From RSA11 sp965652565 (GTDB taxonomy: Bacteria; Actinomycetota; Thermoleophilia; Solirubrobacterales; 70-9): a DNA stretch of 64,000 nucleotides. The stretch lies in NCBI GenBank assembly GCA_965652565.1, contig CBFGWL010000004.1:1-64000 (forward strand), given 5' to 3'. The notes under the pieces are model-generated. The model did not search any database and was not told the DNA's origin. It saw only the letters and a list, made by a program, of their open reading frames with translations. Position numbers and translations under genes: made by a program. Each line of letters starts with the position of its first letter. The first letter of the stretch is position 1. This document shows, piece by piece, positions 51,039 through 61,748 of this stretch.

Positions 51039-51620
51039 CTAGAAGCGGCCCTTGTGCCGCGCGGTGTTGCGGGCCACGTTCCTGAAGCCCGCCTTGATGT
51101 TGCGGCTCCAGCCGGGGCCGTTGCCGGGCGTCTGCGACGTGTCGAAGCGCAGGCCGGCGATCACCGCGAAGGCGTGGCCGCCGTTGGCGTAGACCGTGAT
51201 CCACTTGCCCTTGCCCTTCTTGCCCCAGTTGCGGAAGCTCCCGGAGGGCATCGGACGCTTGAGCAGCTTCGCCCCAGGCTTGCCGAGCGCGTAGCTCACG
51301 GCGCCGGAGCAGTCGTAGCCGTTGTCTTTCCAGCGGGCGTGACCGCCTCCCCACTTGTAGGGCTTGCCGACGATCTTGTTGGCCGCGCGGATCGCTCGCT
51401 TGACCCGCGCCGGCGCGTTCGCCGGTGGCACGGCCTTCCCGTTGGGCCGGAGCTTCGCCTTGCTCCCCGGAACGGTGGCCCCATTGCCTCCACCGTTCGC
51501 GCCTACTCCGCCACTAGCCGCGATGGCGGTCCCGCCGCCGATCGCCATGAGGGCCACGCCGGTGAGGAGGGCGAGCGCTCGCGCTCTACGCGGCCCCTTG
51601 CGGTTGTGTTCGGATTTCAA
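51039..51620 (-). CDS. Secreted NlpC/P60 peptidoglycan endopeptidase
   Basis: A 193-residue exported protein. TTG 51620 is the start (AAGGAG 11 bases upstream) and gives an Arg-rich n-region with a hydrophobic core to about residue 35. The C-terminal domain (about 80-193) has the NlpC/P60 nucleophile in DCSGAVSYAL and histidine in GGHAFAVIAGLRFD. It would cut stem peptides in the cell wall. A c-di-AMP riboswitch precedes it, as expected for wall hydrolases in actinobacteria. Confidence 0.85.
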   Translation of the reverse strand: MKSEHNRKGPRRARALALLTGVALMAIGGGTAIAASGGVGANGGGNGATVPGSKAKLRPNGKAVPPANAPARVKRAIRAANKIVGKPYKWGGGHARWKDNGYDCSGAVSYALGKPGAKLLKRPMPSGSFRNWGKKGKGKWITVYANGGHAFAVIAGLRFDTSQTPGNGPGWSRNIKAGFRNVARNTARHKGRF

Positions 51621-51639
51621 AACGAACCAGTCTCCTTGT

Positions 51640-51765
51640 CGATGCGCCTACGGGGTTAGCTGACGGGCTGGCACGCAAAGGAGTCGCGCCCTCGTTCCCC
51701 AGCGAAACGAGTTAGCCCCAGAATTCGGTTCCCCCGTTCCCCGTCATGGGGACTCGGCTTACCGG
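51640..51765 (-). promoter_or_regulatory. c-di-AMP (ydaO-yuaA) riboswitch
   Basis: Read on the minus strand, the leader holds the conserved blocks of this class in order: AAGCCGAGTC, GGGGAACGGGGGAACCGAA, TGGGGCTAA, and GTCAGCTAACCCCGTAGGCG just before the AAGGAG site. When c-di-AMP is high, such riboswitches turn off wall hydrolase genes. The boundaries are approximate. Confident class assignment rests on the two long conserved blocks at 51645-51665 and 51724-51745. Confidence 0.85.
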
Positions 51766-51854
51766 TTTTCAGGACGCGAAGAGGCTAGCGGATTGCAAGG
51801 CGGTTTGCAAAGAACTGCTCACAATCGCTTAGAAAGGGCTTACAACCGCGGTCC

Positions 51855-52139
51855 TCAGGCCGGGTTGTTCTCCGCCCACTCGACGATCCGCTGTGATCCG
51901 GAGATCACCTCGCCGGCATCCGTGACGAGCACGGGCACGGCGCGTTGGCCCGAGAGCTTCTCGACCTCGCGGCGCCCGTCGGTCATCCAGTGCAGCGCCT
52001 TGGGGCCGACGCCGAGGCCGCGCACCTTGACGACCTCCGGGTCATAGCCGGCCTTGCGCAGGGCTTGGTGGGCGTTGGCGCACGGATGCCCGCCCGGCCG
52101 GGGCGTCTGGATGGTGGTCCAGCAGACGTAGAGCCTCAT
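51855..52139 (-). CDS. Thioredoxin-fold (GST N-terminal/glutaredoxin-like) small protein
   Basis: A 94-residue protein with a thioredoxin-like pattern: MRLYVCWTTIQTP with a CWTT start, an extended PEVVKVRGLGVGP strand, cis-proline segment AVPVLVTDAGEVISGSQRIVEWA. It matches the N-terminal domain of glutathione S-transferase or a glutaredoxin-like protein. Only one cysteine occupies the usual active site position, with another later in HPCANAH, so it may not be a redox enzyme. Divergent from the SDR gene. Confidence 0.7.
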   Translation of the reverse strand: MRLYVCWTTIQTPRPGGHPCANAHQALRKAGYDPEVVKVRGLGVGPKALHWMTDGRREVEKLSGQRAVPVLVTDAGEVISGSQRIVEWAENNPA

Positions 52140-52227
52140 GCGGGCGGCAGCCTACCCCGCCCGCGCGGGGCGGGCGTCAGGCGGACGAGGGGTATCGCCT
52201 TGCCGCGCGCTGGTACGTTCCGGCGCG

Positions 52228-53028
52228 ATGAAGCTCGCTGGAGCCACCGTTCTGCTGACGGGCGCAACCGGGGGACTGGGCCGCGCCATCGCTACGGCGC
52301 TCGCCGCGCGCGACGCGCGCCTGATCTTGAGCTCGCGCAAGGGCGCCGAGCTGGAGGCGCTCGCCGCGGGGCTTCCCGGCCAGGGGCATCGCGCGCTCGT
52401 CAGCGACCTCGCCGAGCCCGGCGCGGCCCTGCGGCTGCTCGAGGAGGCGGGGCCGCTGGACGTGCTGGTGGCGAACGCGGGGCTGCCGGCGTCGGGGCGG
52501 CTTGAGGGCATGACCCGGGAGCACATCGAGCGGGCCCTCCGCGTGAACCTGGAGGCTCCCATTCTGATGACCCACGCGCTGCTCGAACCCATGCGGGCGC
52601 GCGGGCGAGGGCACTTCGTCTACATCTCGTCGCTCAACGGCATCGCGGCAACGGCGCGCGCGTCGCTTTACGCGGGCACGAAGTTCGGGCTGCGGGGGTT
52701 CGCCCTCGGGCTGCGTGAGGATCTGCGCGACACGCCGCTCAGCGCTTCGGTCGTCCTCCCGGGCTTGATCCGCGAGGCGGGCATGTTCGCCGACTCGGGT
52801 GCCAAGGCGCCGGCGATCGGCGGCACCGGAACGCCGCAGCAGGTCGCCGACGCGGTGGTCGCCGCCGTCGAACGCGACCGCGCCGAGATCGCGGTCGCGC
52901 CGCTGCGCCAGCGCGCCGCGGCGCGGTTTGCCGCGCGTTGGCCCGAGCTCGCCGGGCGCCTGGCGCGGGCCGCGGGCGCCGTCAAGGTCGCCGACGCGGT
53001 CGCCGCGAACCAGACCGACAAGCGGTGA
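52228..53028 (+). CDS. Short-chain dehydrogenase/reductase
   Basis: A 266-residue classical SDR. ATG 52228 is the start, since upstream frames overlap the divergent gene. Cofactor motif TGATGGLGRAIATALA (about residues 10-25), NAGLP near 82-86, and catalytic YAGTK (about 147-151) after serine in VYISSLNG. It is likely NADP-dependent; substrate unknown. A TACGTT hexamer eight bases before the ATG suggests a leaderless mRNA. Confidence 0.88.
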   Translation: MKLAGATVLLTGATGGLGRAIATALAARDARLILSSRKGAELEALAAGLPGQGHRALVSDLAEPGAALRLLEEAGPLDVLVANAGLPASGRLEGMTREHIERALRVNLEAPILMTHALLEPMRARGRGHFVYISSLNGIAATARASLYAGTKFGLRGFALGLREDLRDTPLSASVVLPGLIREAGMFADSGAKAPAIGGTGTPQQVADAVVAAVERDRAEIAVAPLRQRAAARFAARWPELAGRLARAAGAVKVADAVAANQTDKR

Positions 53029-53087
53029 TTCTCCGCTTTTCCTAGCCCTTTCCACACATCGGTCGCGTTTCGGGGAATACTGGGGTT

Positions 53088-55919
<2,832 letters not shown>

Positions 55920-56333
55920 CCCAGCTACGAGCTGCCAGCGCGGGACGAAACCGCGCGCCTCGCTCATAGCGGCGCGTGGTTTCGTGCTCGGCACCTGAAG
56001 CACCGAACGCGGAGGCGGCGAAAAGCAGGGCTCGCCATCGGCGACCGCGAGCCCCCGCTTTGCAGGCGCCGAAAAGAAGAAGGCGGGGCGGGGCCGTGGG
56101 AGGCAGGGGGTCCACACGGCCCGCGCCGCCGCCTTGCGCGTCGGTAGCCAGGGAGGGATGCCGACGCGATCGCCCCCGGAGGCGGGACTGGCCGGGGACG
56201 AGCCTCATAAGTCCCTTACTCGCTCCCTGCGCGGGTCGCGCCCATTCTTGCCTATGCGCGCACGCCGTGTCAATAGCGGTTCCACCCCCACCCCGAACAG
56301 CGAACTCACCCCCCGCTTGCAGGGGCGTTGTCC
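55920..56333. other. Hairpin-rich intergenic region downstream of acnA
   Basis: A 414-base gene-free stretch with a row of inverted repeats: 55945-55985 (ACGAAACC...GGTTTCGT with CGCGCC/GGCGCG inside), 56022-56061 (AAAGCAGGGCTCGC and GCGAGCCCCCGCTTT), 56080-56135 (GCC/GGC-rich, AAGGCGG...CCGCCTT), and 56137-56168 (CGCGTCGG/CCGACGCG). They are not copies of the R1-R3 units of the cassettes. One or more could terminate acnA transcription. No gene is recognisable. Confidence 0.7.
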
Positions 56334-56693
56334 CTAAGCGGATCCCCGGTGGCGGCGCTCGATGATCTCGATCGCGATGACACTGCCCACCGGTCCGACG
56401 GGCGTCAGCGTCGCGGCGAGCAGGGTGTAGGGGGCCTCGCGGCGCAGGACGGCGACCCAGATCAAGAGCGCGAGCACGATGAAGCCGATCCCGTGCGCCA
56501 TGCCCGCGTAGAAGGTCGCGTGCTCCATGCCCGGGCCCAGCCAGACGACGAGGAGGATCGCAAACAGCGCCAGCTCGATCCACGACGCGATCTTCACCAG
56601 CCGAAACAGCGGCCCGGGCTTGGGCCGCCGCAGCACATCGCTGGGGCGCTCCGGCGCGGACGCCGGCGGGGCGGGGTCGGCTCGGGTCTCCAT
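56334..56693 (-). CDS. DUF3817 membrane protein
   Basis: A 119-residue membrane protein of the DUF3817 family, widespread in actinobacteria. Three hydrophobic segments follow FRLVKIASWIELALFAILLVVWLG, with the conserved HATFYAGMAHGIGFIVLALLIW and GPVGSVIAIEIIER. The N-terminal 30 residues are Ala/Pro-rich. Function is unknown. It lies leftward of the kgd gene and is separated by that gene's terminator. Confidence 0.85.
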   Translation of the reverse strand: METRADPAPPASAPERPSDVLRRPKPGPLFRLVKIASWIELALFAILLVVWLGPGMEHATFYAGMAHGIGFIVLALLIWVAVLRREAPYTLLAATLTPVGPVGSVIAIEIIERRHRGSA

Positions 56694-56743
56694 GCACCCG
56701 AAAGCTAGCCACGTTGCCGCCCTTGCCGGCCCTGGAAGGAAGA

Positions 56744-56770
56744 GAAGCGCCCGCGTGTCGCGGGCGCTTC
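56744..56770 (-). terminator. Hairpin terminator of the 2-oxoglutarate dehydrogenase gene
   Basis: A perfect 12-base stem (GAAGCGCCCGCG/CGCGGGCGCTTC) with a 3-base loop, 15 bases after the stop at 56785. On the minus strand it is followed by a CT-rich run (CTTCTCTTCC). It separates the gene from the DUF3817 gene. Confidence 0.75.
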
Positions 56771-56784
56771 GGCAATCTCGTCTC

Positions 56785-59700
56785 CTAGACCGAGAGGGCG
56801 GTGAGCACGATCCGCTCCTGCTCGGAGCGGTGCGCCGCCGGGTAGCCCTCGCTCGGGCTCGCGCGCTGCGGGCGTCCGACGTAGCCGAAGCGGACGCCCT
56901 CCGGAACCAGCTCGGGCATGCGCCGCGCCATCACGCTCCAGGCGCCCATGTTCTTGGGCTCCTCCTGGACCCAGAGGATCTCGCGCAGGTTCGGGTAGCG
57001 CGAGATGATCGTCTGGATCTGGTCGCGCGGCCACGGGTAGAGCAGCTCGACCCTGGAGATCGCAACCGAGTCCGCCTGCTCGCGGCGCTCATGCGAGTCC
57101 ATGTCGTAGTAGATCTTCCCCGAGCAGAGCACGAGCCGGGTGATCTGCTCCTCACGGCCCGCGGCGCGCGGGTCGTCGAGCACGAACTGGAAGGTGCCGC
57201 TGGTGAGATCGGCGAGCTTCGAGCTCGCGGCCGGTAGGCGCAGCAGGCCCTTGGGCGTGAAGACGACAAGCGGCCGCGGCTTGGCGATCCGCGCCTGGCG
57301 ACGCAGCAGGTGGAAGTACTGCGCGGCGGTCGTCGGGTTCGCGAGCCGCATGTTGCCCTCGGCGGCGAGCTGGATGAAGCGCTCGATCCGCGCGCTCGAG
57401 TGCTCGGGGCCCGAGCCCTCGTAGCCGTGGGGCAAAAGCAGGGTGAGTCGCGTGGTCTGGCCCCACTTGGCCTCGCCGGCGGCGATGAAGCTGTCGATGA
57501 TCACCTGCGCCGAGTTGGCGAAGTCGCCGAACTGGGCTTCCCAGAGGATCAGGCTCTCCGGCGACGCGGCCGAGTAGCCGTACTCGAAGCCCAGGCACGC
57601 GGCCTCCGACAGCGGGCTGTTGTGGATCTCGAACGGGGCGAGCGCGCCCTCCAGGTTCTGGATCGGCGCGTACTTGAGCCCGGTCTTCTCGTCGTGGAGG
57701 ACGAGATGGCGGTTCGAGAACGTGCCGCGCTCGGAGTCCTGCCCGGTCAGGCGGATGTGCGTGCCCTCGGTGAGCAGCGACGCGAAGGCGAGCGCCTCGG
57801 CGTGGCCCCACTCGATCGGGCCCTCCTCGAGGATCTCCCGGCGCCGATCGAGGGGCTTGCGCAGCTTCCGGTGAATGGTGAAGCTGTCCGGCACGCGGAT
57901 GAGCTGCTCGTTGAGCTCGCGCAACCTGCGGTCGGGGACCGCGGTCTCGACCTCCGGCGAGCGCGTGCGGTCGAGCTCGCCCGTGCCGATGTGCGTCGAG
58001 GTCGGGTCCTCGTAGTCGCCGGACTCCATCTTCGCGCGGAGGTCCTTGTGGGCCCGCGAGAGCTCCTCGAGGCGGCGCTTCGCGTCGGCCTCGACGTCGT
58101 CGGGCGTGACGATGCCCTCCTTGACGAGCTGCTCGGCGTAGATCTCGGAGACCGGCGGGTGAGCCTTGATCTTCGCCGCCATCTTCGGCTGCGTGTACGC
58201 GGGCTCGTCGGTCTCGTTGTGGCCGTAGCGGCGGTAGCCGATCACGTCGATCACCACGTCACGCCCGAAGCGCTCGCGGTAGGCCATCGCCAGGCGCATC
58301 GCCGCGATGCACGCCTCCGGGTCGTCGGCGTTCACGTGAATCAGCGGGCAGTTGAAGCCCTTGGCGAGGTCGCCCGCGTAAGGCGTCGAGCGGCCTTCGT
58401 GTGGGTCCGTGGTGAAGCCAACCTGGTTGTTGGTGATGATGTGGATCGTCCCGCCCGTCGAGTAGCCGTTGATCGACTGCAGGTTCAGGGTCTCGGCCAC
58501 GACGCCCTGGCCCGGGAAGGCGGCGTCGCCGTGCAGCAGCAGGGGCACCGCGCTCTTCGGGTCGTGATGGAGCTTGGGCCCCGAATGCTCGGTCTGCGAG
58601 GCGCGGGCCGCGCCCGTGACGACCGGATCCACGAACTCGAGGTGGGACGGGTTCGGGTAGAGCCGGACCCGGATCTCGTTGCCATCCTCGGTCGTGAAGA
58701 GGTTTTCGGCGCCGTAGTGGTACTTCACGTCGCCGGTGCCCGAGTGCGGGATCGCCGCGATCGCCTTCACGCGGTCGAGCGCCTTGGCGCCCTCGAACTC
58801 GGCCATGATCGACTCCGGGGAGCGCCCGAGGTTGTGGGCGAGCACGCTCAGGCGGCCGCGGTGGGCCATGCCGATCACGACCTCCTCGGCGCCGTTCTTC
58901 GAGGCGGCGCTCACGAGCTCGTCGATCATCGGGACGACGACGTCGAGCCCCTCGATCGAGAACATCTTCTGGCCGAGGTAGGTCTTCTGCAGGAAGCGCT
59001 CGAAGTGGAAGACCTCGGTGAGCCGGCCCAGCAGGGACCGCTTCTCATCCTCGCTCAGCGGCTTGCGGTGCGCGCCCGTCTCGATCATGTCGCGCAGCCA
59101 GACGCGCTGCTGGTGGGAGGAGAGGTGCTCGATCTGGTAGGCGATCGTGCCGCAGTAGGCCTCGCGCATCCGCGGCAGCGCCTCGAGCAGCGTCTCGCCC
59201 TCGACGCCGATCCGCAAAATCGACGCCGGGATCCGCGACATGAGCTCGGGCGTGAGGTTGACGTTCTCGGGCTCGAGCGCGGGGTCGCCCTTGGGCTCGT
59301 CGTTCAGCGGGTTGACGTGCGCGGCGAGGTGGCCGTGCGTGCGGAACGCCTTGAGCAGCGAGGTGGCCGCCTGCACCGCCTGCAGCAGCTCGCGGTCGGG
59401 CGTGGTCTGCACGACCGCGCCGCTCGGCGCGTCGGCGGAGCTCGCGCCCTGCAGCGGCGGGGCGGAGGCCGAGGCGGGGTGCGCGTTGGCGACGGGCCGC
59501 TCGGGGACGCCGAGCTCGGCCGCCACCTGCTCGTAGAAGGAGTCCTCGCCCTGCAGGAGCTGGTCGACACGCCGCAGGAACGAGCCGGACTCGGCGCCCT
59601 GGATGATCCGGTGGTCGTAGGTGGACGACATGGTCGTCACCTTCGAGATGCCGAGCATGCGGATCTTCTCGGCGGGGGCGTGCGCCCACTCCGCCGGGTA

Positions 59701-61197
59701 GGCGATCGAGCCGACGGCGACGATGGTGCCCTGGCCGCTCAACAGGCGCGGCGCCGAGGCGACGGTTCCGATCCCGCCGGGGTTGGTCAGGGTGATGTTG
59801 GTGCCCTGGAAATCGTCGGCCGTGAGCTTGTTCTCGCGCGTCTTCGAGATCAGTTCCTCGTAGCGCGAGTGGAAGGTCGCGAAGTCCATCTGATCCGCGG
59901 CCTTGATGCACGGCACGAGCAGGGAGCGCGAGCCGTCCTTGCGCTCCACGTCGACAGCGATGCCGAGGTTGACGCCGGCGTTGACGGTGACGTGCGGCTT
60001 GCCGTCGATCTCGCTGTAGGTGCGCGTCATGACGGGCCACTCCTTGGCGGCCTGCACGATGGCCCAGGCGATCAGGTGGGTGAACGAGACCTTGAGCCCC
60101 CGCGAGGAGAGCTCGCCGTTGAGCGCCTTGCGCTTCGCGTCGAGCGTGTCGACGGGCAGCGTGCGGTAAGAGGTCGCCGTCGGCATCTGCCGGCTCTCGT
60201 TCATGGCCTGGGCGAGCATCGCGGCGGGTCCGCGCAGCGGCTTCGTCTCACCGGCGGTGGCCGTGGGGCCCGCGCCGTTGGACTCGGCGGCCGCGAGCAC
60301 GTCGGCCTTGACGACCTTGCCGCCCGGGCCGCTGCCCTTCACGGAGCCCAGATCCACGCCGGCGGCCGCGGCGGCGCGGCGGGCGATGGGCGAGGCGCGG
60401 TGCTCCTCGCTGCCCGTGGCCGCGGGCTGGGCCTGCTGGGCCGGCGCGGCAGCGCTCGCTGCCTTGGCGCCGTCCCCGGCGGCGGGTGCCTCGCCGACCG
60501 CCATCTCGGCGAGCGGCTGGCCGACGGCGACGACGTCGTCGGGCTGCACCAGAAGCTTCGTGATCGTGCCCGATGCGGGCGCGGGCACCTCGGCGTCGAT
60601 CTTGTCGGTCGAGACCTCCACGACCGTGTCGCCCTCGGCGATCGCGTCGCCCTCCGCGACGTGCCACTCGAGCACGGTGCCCTCGGTGACCGACTCGCCC
60701 ATCTCGGGCATCGCGATCTCGATCGCCTCGCCGCTCTCGCCGCCGCCATCGCCGGCATCGTCTGAACCGGCGAGCGGCGTCTCGACCTGGCCGGGCTGCG
60801 AGGTGGTCGAGCCCGCGGACTTGTCGCCGATGTCGGCGTCGCCCTCGCCGCCGCCTTCGACAAAGGCGGAATCCTTGCGCTCGTCGGACTCCTCGGCGGC
60901 CTGCTCCTGCACGGGCGCGCCGCCGTCGCTCTCGCCGGCCGCGGCGCCGTTCGGATCGATCTGCGCGAGCGCCTGGCCGACCTGAACCGTGTCGTCGGGC
61001 TGCGCGAGGATCTTGGTTACGACGCCCGTCGCGGGGGCCGGGACCTCGGCGTCGATCTTGTCGGTCGAGACCTCAACGAGCGTGTCGCCCTCGTTGATCG
61101 CCTCGCCCTCGGAGACGTGCCATTCGAGAACCGTCCCCTCGGTGACGGATTCCCCCATTTGGGGCATTTGCACCTCGACAATGCCCTCTTCAGTCAT
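56785..61197 (-). CDS. kgd: Multifunctional 2-oxoglutarate dehydrogenase with two lipoyl domains (Kgd-type fusion)
   Basis: A 1470-residue fused E2-E1 enzyme of the TCA cycle. Domains in order: lipoyl 1 (about 5-80, lysine K47), lipoyl 2 (about 158-234, K199), E3-binding domain HRASPIARRAAAAAGVDLGSVKGSG (about 266-302), E2 succinyltransferase (about 315-555, DHR at 528-530) and the thiamine-dependent E1 (about 600-1465, with GDAAFPGQGVVAETLNLQ). The actinobacterial Kgd fusion normally lacks the lipoyl and E3-binding domains. The ATG is 61197; no clear ribosome site is visible. No E3 gene is in the window. Confidence 0.93.
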   Translation of the reverse strand: MTEEGIVEVQMPQMGESVTEGTVLEWHVSEGEAINEGDTLVEVSTDKIDAEVPAPATGVVTKILAQPDDTVQVGQALAQIDPNGAAAGESDGGAPVQEQAAEESDERKDSAFVEGGGEGDADIGDKSAGSTTSQPGQVETPLAGSDDAGDGGGESGEAIEIAMPEMGESVTEGTVLEWHVAEGDAIAEGDTVVEVSTDKIDAEVPAPASGTITKLLVQPDDVVAVGQPLAEMAVGEAPAAGDGAKAASAAAPAQQAQPAATGSEEHRASPIARRAAAAAGVDLGSVKGSGPGGKVVKADVLAAAESNGAGPTATAGETKPLRGPAAMLAQAMNESRQMPTATSYRTLPVDTLDAKRKALNGELSSRGLKVSFTHLIAWAIVQAAKEWPVMTRTYSEIDGKPHVTVNAGVNLGIAVDVERKDGSRSLLVPCIKAADQMDFATFHSRYEELISKTRENKLTADDFQGTNITLTNPGGIGTVASAPRLLSGQGTIVAVGSIAYPAEWAHAPAEKIRMLGISKVTTMSSTYDHRIIQGAESGSFLRRVDQLLQGEDSFYEQVAAELGVPERPVANAHPASASAPPLQGASSADAPSGAVVQTTPDRELLQAVQAATSLLKAFRTHGHLAAHVNPLNDEPKGDPALEPENVNLTPELMSRIPASILRIGVEGETLLEALPRMREAYCGTIAYQIEHLSSHQQRVWLRDMIETGAHRKPLSEDEKRSLLGRLTEVFHFERFLQKTYLGQKMFSIEGLDVVVPMIDELVSAASKNGAEEVVIGMAHRGRLSVLAHNLGRSPESIMAEFEGAKALDRVKAIAAIPHSGTGDVKYHYGAENLFTTEDGNEIRVRLYPNPSHLEFVDPVVTGAARASQTEHSGPKLHHDPKSAVPLLLHGDAAFPGQGVVAETLNLQSINGYSTGGTIHIITNNQVGFTTDPHEGRSTPYAGDLAKGFNCPLIHVNADDPEACIAAMRLAMAYRERFGRDVVIDVIGYRRYGHNETDEPAYTQPKMAAKIKAHPPVSEIYAEQLVKEGIVTPDDVEADAKRRLEELSRAHKDLRAKMESGDYEDPTSTHIGTGELDRTRSPEVETAVPDRRLRELNEQLIRVPDSFTIHRKLRKPLDRRREILEEGPIEWGHAEALAFASLLTEGTHIRLTGQDSERGTFSNRHLVLHDEKTGLKYAPIQNLEGALAPFEIHNSPLSEAACLGFEYGYSAASPESLILWEAQFGDFANSAQVIIDSFIAAGEAKWGQTTRLTLLLPHGYEGSGPEHSSARIERFIQLAAEGNMRLANPTTAAQYFHLLRRQARIAKPRPLVVFTPKGLLRLPAASSKLADLTSGTFQFVLDDPRAAGREEQITRLVLCSGKIYYDMDSHERREQADSVAISRVELLYPWPRDQIQTIISRYPNLREILWVQEEPKNMGAWSVMARRMPELVPEGVRFGYVGRPQRASPSEGYPAAHRSEQERIVLTALSV
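60496..61180 (-). repeat. Duplicated lipoyl domain inside kgd
   Basis: Two near-identical segments encode lipoyl domains (residues about 5-80 and 158-234). Both contain GESVTEGTVLEWHV, EGDT and VEVSTDKIDAEVPAPA. They are separated by a Gly/Glu/Ser-rich hinge of about 75 residues. The duplication is clear at the protein level and is an internal repeat of the gene. Confidence 0.85.
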
Positions 61198-61349
61198 TCG
61201 TCAGCACCCGCCATTCAAAGCAATCGGGATGAGTGTATGACGTGGGGAATTCCGGCGCTGATCGCGTCACTTCTCGCATGCTCTTATTCACCTCTCGGCA
61301 CTTCGCAAACACCCCTGCGGGCACGGCGTTGCGCAAGTCCGCGGGCGCC

Positions 61350-61685
61350 TTACCCCAGGCGCGCGACGAGTCGGGCGGCGCTCGCGGGGGCGCCTGACGC
61401 ACCGGTCCGCAGCAGCTCGCGCGCGGGCGCGGTGTGCCCGCACCACGAGCAAGTGATCGGTTGGGCGGCGCGGACGGCGGGGCTCGCGGGCTGCGGCAGT
61501 TCGCACTCAGGGCAGACCAGCGTGCCGCGCGCGATCACCTGGACGCCGTCGCGCAGAAGTCGGCGCTCGAGCTGGCTTTCGACGCCGCCCAGGCTCCCCG
61601 ACGAGACCCGGTCGGAGCCGGGGTCTCCTGGGTCCTGGGTGATGCGGAAAGACACTCGAGGCTTCCTTCGCTTAGCCCTTCGCAT
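61350..61685 (-). CDS. Small zinc-ribbon hypothetical protein
   Basis: A 111-residue protein running leftward between the kgd gene and the acyl-CoA reductase-like gene. Two CxxC pairs, CPEC and CSWC, about 19 residues apart in VCPECELPQPASPAVRAAQPITCSWCGHTA, form a zinc ribbon at about residues 62-88. The start is uncertain: ATG 61685 or GTG 61657. I do not recognise a family; the longer open frame to the right is antisense to the reductase gene. Confidence 0.5.
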   Translation of the reverse strand: MRRAKRRKPRVSFRITQDPGDPGSDRVSSGSLGGVESQLERRLLRDGVQVIARGTLVCPECELPQPASPAVRAAQPITCSWCGHTAPARELLRTGASGAPASAARLVARLG

Positions 61686-61748
61686 CCAGTGTAGGGTCAG
61701 CGGAGGGTGGGCATTGGGCACGCGGCTTGAGATCGAGGAGGAGAAGCG

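Noticed and set aside
57310..60765. A 1151-codon open frame on the plus strand
   Set aside because: Fully antisense to the kgd gene and without any recognisable domain; a shadow frame.
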